Assembly (NCBI RefSeq): GCF_016808095.1
Contig: NC_068975.1
Coordinates: forward strand, 36,540,001-36,604,000
Direction of reading: 5' to 3'
DNA length: 64,000 nt
Source of the DNA: Vigna angularis
Lineage: Eukaryota > Streptophyta > Magnoliopsida > Fabales > Fabaceae
Made by a program: the position numbers and the translations under genes. A model generated the notes under the pieces. The model ran no database searches. It had not been told where the DNA came from and saw only the letters and a list, made by a program, of their open reading frames with translations. Shown piece by piece: positions 58,184 through 64,000 of the stretch (position 1 is its first letter; each line of letters starts with the position of its first letter).

Positions 58184-60662
58184 AGTTTGCCCTTTAGTTT
58201 TCCTCAAATTGCATTTTCGAAATTTGCTAGAATTTTAAGAAGCATAGGCCGAATTATGTATTTTGTAGTATTTATTAGATAGATAAATGGATTGGTTTGA
58301 ATAAAGCCCTACCATGTCAGTGTGTCTATTGTATGCTTTAGTGCAATGAACTCTGGGTCTGATGAAAGCTATGTTATTTGATTCTCTTATTTCCTTTGGG
58401 TTGTATGCTTTAGTGCAATGAACATCTTGGGCTTGAAGCTAAACCTTCCATTGTCTGCTTTAGTGTTTCTTGCATTTCTATAAAAGAAATACCTTTAACA
58501 TATTCTTATCTACTCTAAAGTTACAAACAATCATGTTCTTATTTAACATGATAACGAAGAAATGAATAAAGAAGGAAGAAGTTTATAATGACCTTTACTT
58601 ATCTTTTGGAAATAACATTTCAAAATGCTTTTGAATTCTTTTTTAAAGATGTTATTTTATAACGATAAATATATAGGTTATTCTCCACTGAGTTATATGA
58701 AATAGTTTAATATTTATTCTGGATTATATATTTTATATTCTTCATTCCATAATTAAATTTTATAGATTATTTTTGGAATACACGTAAAGGTGAAAAAATT
58801 CTGAGTGGTTACTTTATCTTTTCAATGTAGTGGAGAAGTACAGGAATCAATTATAGGAGTGCAGGACATAAATGACTTGTGTTTCATTGCATGTTTGTGC
58901 AAGCCTTATGAGATAGTGGCATAGCCCAGGACCAGCTGAAGAATATGATAGACAAAACCTAATCACAGCTAGAAAGTTAGAGTTAATTTTCGTATAATTG
59001 ATGTAGATTATATAAATCTAAAATAAAAAGACATTTAAATGACATTTTATATCAAATTTTATTTTATTTCATTGATACAACGATATTATTGGCAATTTAC
59101 AATTTAGTTCTTTTGAATTAATTTTAAACTATTATAGTTTTTATTTATAGATTAATGATTTTAATTACATTTTTTTCGTTTAAATTAATATACTCGTTTC
59201 ATATTGTATGTTTTACTATTAATCTTATCCAATATTCAAAAGAAAAAGTAAACTTCACAATTTCATTATATGTTGATTTGAGTAGTAGTTAAAATGTCTA
59301 AACTGTCATAAAATCTACCTTATTTGAAAAGGGGTAAAACACAAATAACACAAATTTATTAAGTATGAAAAGGAGAAATGAATAGTTATAAAAAAAATTA
59401 GAAACTAGACTTTTACAAGTTATTGAATAAACTCATTTACCAAATAATACTCTCCCCCATTCAAAATAATAAATTTTCTAACTTTTTATTTTTTTTCTGT
59501 TTTAAAATAATAGTTCCTTTAGCCTTTTTAAGCCATTTTAAATAAAAACAAAAATTCCAATGACATCCTATTATTTGTATTGAAAAGAGAGAGAATATTT
59601 TAAAAGAAGAAGATATTTTTGTTCAAGTTTGTATCTATTAAGTAATTCTTAAACGTTGATTATGATGTTAAAAGAATAATTTTGAAATAGAGAAAATACT
59701 ATTTATTTATGAGGTCAAATAAGATTTTTCACCAATGAAAAAATTAGAAAGTAACTAAAATGAGTTTACCAAATACAATGGAAAACTGACACTAATGGTC
59801 AGAGCAATCACTGTGAATGATTTAATCAACCTTTGATGAAATTAGTGATTGGAACTTGGTTTCATGAAATTCATCAAGTTTGGTTGCTCAAAATAGGCTA
59901 AGAAACATAATAGCTTGCTTTTTGTAACTTTTACTATATCAGCTAGGCCTAAGAATTACCTTATTCTGTCTGACAGAAAAAAGATGTTACATGCAATGCC
60001 AATAAGACATGGTACACCAAACATAAATTCTTCAGGAAAGAAGTTAATTCATTGCATTTCTTCCTCATTCTTAGCTTTTTTATTTATTTTAAACCATAAA
60101 ATAATGTCACATCTTATTGATTGGGATTAGCTGATTGGCTGTTTTTGCCTGTTACATGATTCTTTAATAATTCTGTTATCATTGTAGCTTTTAGAACATG
60201 GATGTGTCCACTGTCTACACATCAGCACATGAAAATGTTTGGCATCTGATATAGACATTCATGTTGGACATAGTTGTATAATCTACTACATTTTGTCACT
60301 TTTCTTGTTGTAAATACATAACATATAGTCATTTGATGCAACGGTGTCATGTGCTTCAAAAGGGTGGCCAACGCAGAAATTTTGCTATTTCATGGCATGA
60401 AAGAAGACCATGTTCATAGCGGGAATTTTTTCTTCTGGTGTTTCAATTGAGTTTCTTGATCTGATGAAACAGAGTGATGAAAAAGCCTTACAAAGACAAT
60501 TTCCAGTACATGAATTTTATAACTTATCTTAATTGTCATGTGTGAAAACTGCAAACTCTATTAGAAAAAGGTAATTTTGCATATGGTATCAATGGTGTTA
60601 TACTTACTACCCAAGGATCTTTTTATTATGCTTTGTTGAAAATAGGAGTAACTGCTACCTAG
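58184..60662. other. Intergenic region downstream of carbonic anhydrase
   Basis: 58184-58500 is the probable 3' UTR, where GTATGCTTTAGTGCAATGAA occurs twice (near 58332 and 58403). The rest is AT-rich, with no coding region or RNA gene supported. Confidence 0.5.
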
Positions 60663-60813
60663 TGTTGAGAATCCAAGTGCGAGTCTAAATCTCACATTGA
60701 ATAGAAATAAGAAAGTAAAGCAGTATATAAAAAGTGAAAAACCCATTAATCTATTAACTTAAAGGTTTTGGATAGAAAGTTATGTCAATCTCTTATATTG
60801 GGATTGTGTCTCC
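60663..60813 (+). repeat. LTR-like repeat, copy 1
   Basis: Starts TGTTGAGAATCC and contains CTCACATTGAATAGAAAT and TTAAAGGTTTTGGATAGA. About 150 bp and clearly homologous to 61648-61790 in the same orientation. It looks like a short LTR of a TRIM-like family. No matching target duplication was found. Confidence 0.65.
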
Positions 60814-61647
60814 AGGTAATCAATGAAAACATATTTTCTGCTTGTAAAAGATGGCATTTTCCAGTTTCTAATCGTAGGAAGGGTCAACATAAGTATAGGT
60901 TTTCACAATGATATTGTTCGTTTTAGATTAAGTTATCATGGATTTGCTTTTAATATCATTTCAAAAAACTTCTTACTAATTGAGGTATCTTATGTGTATA
61001 TAAACTCATGTCCATTTATTGTTTTATCCTATACAATTTGTATCCTAACACTAACCTATTCAACAAGGTCTGCAGAGGCAATTATTCTACTATAATCAAC
61101 ATCCTATTGTTAAAAAATGCTAGCTTTTCAAAACATGATTCAACCACTTCTAACCCCAAACCTACTGAGGTTGATCTGCAACTACTATCTGTAAAAAGCC
61201 ATAAGTGCCTAAGATTCTGAAAATCCAAATCCCCCCCAGCCACTCTCTCCTTAAACTAGTACTTTGTTCATTATTATATCAAGTTTTCAATCTTCCAGTC
61301 CAATAAATTTTTGAAATTCTGCACACTATGGTTATGAATGCCAAAAATTCTTCCAATACAGCCAAATTGAGTTACGGGTTTTTAACTCCATCTATTTGTA
61401 TTCACTTCACATAGGTAAGAGCTGAGCTGTAGGATTTGTTCTTTATTTATACACCATACAAAAATTATCAAAGCATTCATGGCCATATTGCATTTATCTA
61501 CAATATTTAAAACTAAAGAACAGTTGAGGCTCTAGATGCATGCAGGACATTGTATTATCAGCATTTCAATCAAAACCCTTATGTAATTTCATCCTCCCAA
61601 GCAGAGGACACCTTCTCTACAGGAAGGTGACCAATACTATTCATTCT

Positions 61648-61790
61648 TGTTGAGATTTCAAGTGAGTCCAAGTCTCACATTAGATAGAAATGAAAAAGTA
61701 GAACACTGTATAAAGGTGAAAGACCCATTAACATATTGTCTTAAGGTTTTGGATAGAGAGTGATATCAATCCCTTGTATGGTTGGACTCA
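61648..61790 (+). repeat. LTR-like repeat, copy 2
   Basis: Starts TGTTGAGATTTC and contains CTCACATTAGATAGAAAT and TTAAGGTTTTGGATAGAGAG. It begins 985 bp downstream of copy 1 in the same orientation. The intervening DNA shows no primer site, polypurine tract or coding region, so a pair from one element and two separate insertions both remain possible. Confidence 0.65.
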
Positions 61791-62901
61791 GATATAATTG
61801 GTGTTTGTGTCTTCCTTATTTGGTTTCAGTGTCACCTCTGCAAATTGCACATGTCTTTTACTAATACAACCTGTGCATCATAATTAGCTAGGTACTGTAA
61901 GACAAGAATTTTTAGTACTCAAGATTGTTACTTTCATTGAAATATTTTATTTGATCCTGACATAGTTAATCATTAAAGATGGAAATCAAATCTTCAAATT
62001 CTGGCATACTATAAGTAATAGCAGCTGCGCTATATGAACTATTTTTACATCTGTTTCAGTAGTTTCTTGAAATAATTACATGTGTTACATCACGTATATG
62101 AAAAGTAAATAAATCAGGCTAAGGAATCTAGCTGTAAGCAGCAGAGAAGAACCGGAGAGTGAAGTGCATGTGGCTCAATCTGTGTATAGAATACTATCAT
62201 GATAAGTTGAACAAAAGCCACAAGTTATCCATAATGAGACAACTTACATTACTATGTTGTTTTGGTTTATTACATGTGCCAGCCTCATTGTTTGGATTCG
62301 ACCCCTCCAATATGACAAAATGTTACATTTTATCGTCTCGTAAAAGAAAGGCTGGAGCCAACTAGTTCTTATCTCAATACCTTCTGGCCCAAACCTTTAG
62401 GGCTCAAGTTTTTTGTTGTCTGGTAAACTTCATTCTCCACCATAACTTTTCTTCCCCTCCTCCACTGAAATGCCACCACAACATTATTATTATTATTATC
62501 GAAACTATGAAATAGGTATGATTACTTTAGACATCACATTGGCACTGCATGCTTTTGTGTTAAATTGCATGCATGTACCCGCGAATGCTGGTTTAGTACA
62601 CAGCGACGGCCTTTCAGATTATCACCAGCACATCCAAATTATTTTCGTTAACCAAAAAAAGTTGCTTTTTTCTGGTTGACTATAGCATTTTGTATAATGT
62701 TTCACAATAAAAAAGAATATCTCTTAACAACGCAGAATGAAAAACATCTGCCTAAAAATTGTCTTATTAATGTTGAGAAAAAAGCTCTACATAACATCGA
62801 CCTCAAAGAATAATCCTGTCAACGTTGCTAATCAAAACCTGATGAAGTAAAAGAAAAAGGAAGTTTACCTACATGTATTTGGTTATGTTTGTCATTAAAA
62901 T
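61791..62901. other. Intergenic AT-rich DNA
   Basis: Short frames occur but none shows a recognisable domain or conserved motif. A (TTA)n tract lies near 62483. Nothing else is seen. Confidence 0.4.
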
Positions 62902-63147
62902 TGTTAGAAGTTCGACATCGACCAGAGTTAAAGGTCAATTTAGAGTATAAAAGTGAGTATAAACTTCACTTTATAAGTCAGTTTTATGAATTGAGTTAGG
63001 CTTAAAGTTTACCTCTTAACATGATATCAGAGCTATGGTTAGAATCTATCCTAGCGATATTTGTTGTTTGTTAGACATATTATTCCACTCCTATCGAATT
63101 AGAAGTCCCACGTCGACTAGAAATAAAGCAAATTTAAAGTATACAAA
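62902..63147 (+). mobile_element. TRIM-like remnant upstream of the LPVP gene
   Basis: A 5' LTR-like block (62902-63021, starting TGTTAGAAGTTCGACATCGA and containing GAGTTAGGCTTAAAG) is followed by a primer-site-like TGATATCAGAGC (63022-63033). After a short interior, a truncated second LTR copy starts at about 63097 (AGAAGTCCCACGTCGACTAG). It is the same family type as 45291-45572 but in the opposite orientation, and lies about 300 bp upstream of a TATA box. Confidence 0.65.
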
Positions 63148-63453
63148 ACAAAGTGTAATTGTTTATTCTGCTACATACGGTCCTCTCAAAAAATAAGTTA
63201 CTGTCATAAAATTAGCATCGTCAATCATGCACTGACGTTGAAATATTGTAAAGTGTCTTGTGTCATTGACATTATGTGTATGTTCAGATTCACATCAGAA
63301 CATAATTTAAGTTGATGTTTATATGATTAATTTGTGAGGCCAAAATTAATATTTTGATAGGTATAAAAGAATTTATACTTAGTTATTTAACTGTTAACAT
63401 CAATGCTAATACACGCAATAATGGCTACCATGTGCAGCTGCATTGATTCTCAT

Positions 63454-63461
63454 CTATAAAA
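63454..63461 (+). promoter_or_regulatory. TATA box of the LPVP-repeat protein gene
   Basis: CTATAAAAGG lies about 100 bp upstream of the ATG at 63560, a normal plant distance for a core promoter with a short leader. Confidence 0.65.
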
Positions 63462-63559
63462 GGCCACCGAGAGACCACTAGGACCTCAAGCTTACCAAAG
63501 GCAATTTGTTTGCAGAGAGAATTGATAAAAAAAGGTGTTGTGATTTGGTAGCTGGAACA

Positions 63560-63886
63560 ATGGGTTGTAGCAGTTTCTCAACGATTTTAACCGTTCTGGT
63601 TCTCACATTTTCGTCCATGATGATTGACTCAAGGGTTGCAGAGGCACGCGTGGTGCCAAAATCAGACCTTCCATTGGTTTCCAAAGTTGGGTTACCAGTG
63701 CCACTCCCAGATTTGCCTGTCACTCCGACCTTGCCAGTCCCAGAATTGCCTGTCCCTGTTCCTGCTCTGGGGGTGCCAGTTCCTAAATTGCCAGTTCCTT
63801 CTCTGCCGGTGCCAGTTTCTGCCGTGCAACTTCCTGCCTTGCCAATTCCCAAGCTAACGGTTGAAGGCCTGAAATTAATCCCATGA
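63560..63886 (+). CDS. Secreted Leu-Pro-Val-Pro repeat protein
   Basis: Single exon, 108 residues. The ATG at 63560 is the first in-frame ATG after the TATA box and begins a signal peptide (MGCSSFSTILTVLVLTFSS, with likely cleavage after VAEA near residue 29). The mature part is almost entirely short repeats of the LPVP type (LPVTPTLPVPELPVPVPAL; PVPKLPVPSLPVPV), ending PIPKLTVEGLKLIP. It is low in Cys and Tyr and resembles small cell-wall or apoplastic proline-rich proteins such as the PELPK group, though the repeat is not PELPK. The role is inferred as structural or stress-related in the wall. There is no enzymatic motif. Confidence 0.85.
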   Translation: MGCSSFSTILTVLVLTFSSMMIDSRVAEARVVPKSDLPLVSKVGLPVPLPDLPVTPTLPVPELPVPVPALGVPVPKLPVPSLPVPVSAVQLPALPIPKLTVEGLKLIP

Positions 63887-64000
63887 GCACTTACACTTCC
63901 TGAAATCTATCACTCACTACTACTACTGCTTTTGCTCTGCTCACTTCCATTGTTACTCATTCACTGTACTGTTTATATTTTGTTCTTTTTGTTCCGTTCC
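63887..64000 (+). other. 3' flank of the LPVP gene
   Basis: Presumed 3' UTR running off the window. It contains a short (CTA)n tract and is pyrimidine-rich. Confidence 0.5.

Noticed and set aside
60823..61095. 90-codon hydrophobic frame between two LTR-like repeats
   Set aside because: No conserved domain, no promoter, and composition typical of random AT-rich DNA.
62159..62679. Short plus-strand frames at 62.2-62.7 kb
   Set aside because: No conserved motif. One is driven by a TTA repeat and neither has gene-like context.

Overview
This window is plant nuclear DNA. It is AT-rich, its genes are rich in introns with plant-type splice sites, and it carries two StMADS11/SVP-clade MADS-box genes and several plant transposon types. 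Some short retroelement repeats begin near a TGTTRGAAG-type end and are followed by an initiator-Met-tRNA primer site (TGGTATCAGAG-like). From memory these resemble repeats of phaseoloid legumes such as Vigna, Phaseolus or soybean. That assignment is an inference and was not searched.

Layout, left to right. (1) 3-1496, plus strand: the 3' end of a long coiled-coil protein gene. (2) 2963-3801, minus: a four-exon magnesium-dependent phosphatase 1 (MDP-1) gene, convergent with gene 1. (3) 4435-13737, minus: a 17-exon Ulp2-type SUMO protease gene whose complete His-Asp-Cys triad can be read. One of its introns holds a roughly 700-bp terminal-inverted-repeat element, another has a 36-G run beside the splice acceptor, and one probably uses a GC donor. 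(4) 14391-15505: a hAT-like element interrupted by a miniature LTR retrotransposon (TRIM). (5) 17878-29221 and 33994-42718, both minus: a tandem pair of eight-exon MIKC MADS-box genes of the SVP/AGL24/JOINTLESS type. I reconstructed both in frame, to 190 and 205 residues. Each has a very long first intron carrying LTR sequence: a nested solo LTR with a perfect 5-bp target duplication in the first gene, and a related solo LTR in the opposite orientation in the second. Between the genes lie long (TA)n tracts and a complete 1417-bp non-autonomous CACTA transposon. (6) 42.7-50.3 kb: AT-rich DNA with TRIM-like debris and no gene I can support. (7) 50327-51865, plus: an intronless J-domain-like protein that lacks the HPD motif. 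(8) 53297-53393: three copies of a 32-bp unit with TGGGCT/AGCCCA arms, next to a telo-box-like motif. (9) 55219-58183, plus: a nine-exon plastid-type beta-carbonic anhydrase gene. (10) 58.2-63.4 kb: repeats. (11) 63560-63886, plus: a short secreted protein rich in Leu-Pro-Val-Pro repeats, with a TATA box upstream.

The genes are unrelated housekeeping, regulatory and cell-wall functions and do not form a pathway. The MADS pair is the only paralogous cluster. Exon coordinates come from hand reading of splice sites and phase. All reconstructed coding sequences close in frame, but transcript ends were not determined. No undescribed enzymatic system was found. The most unusual content is the structure of the MADS locus and its nested repeats.
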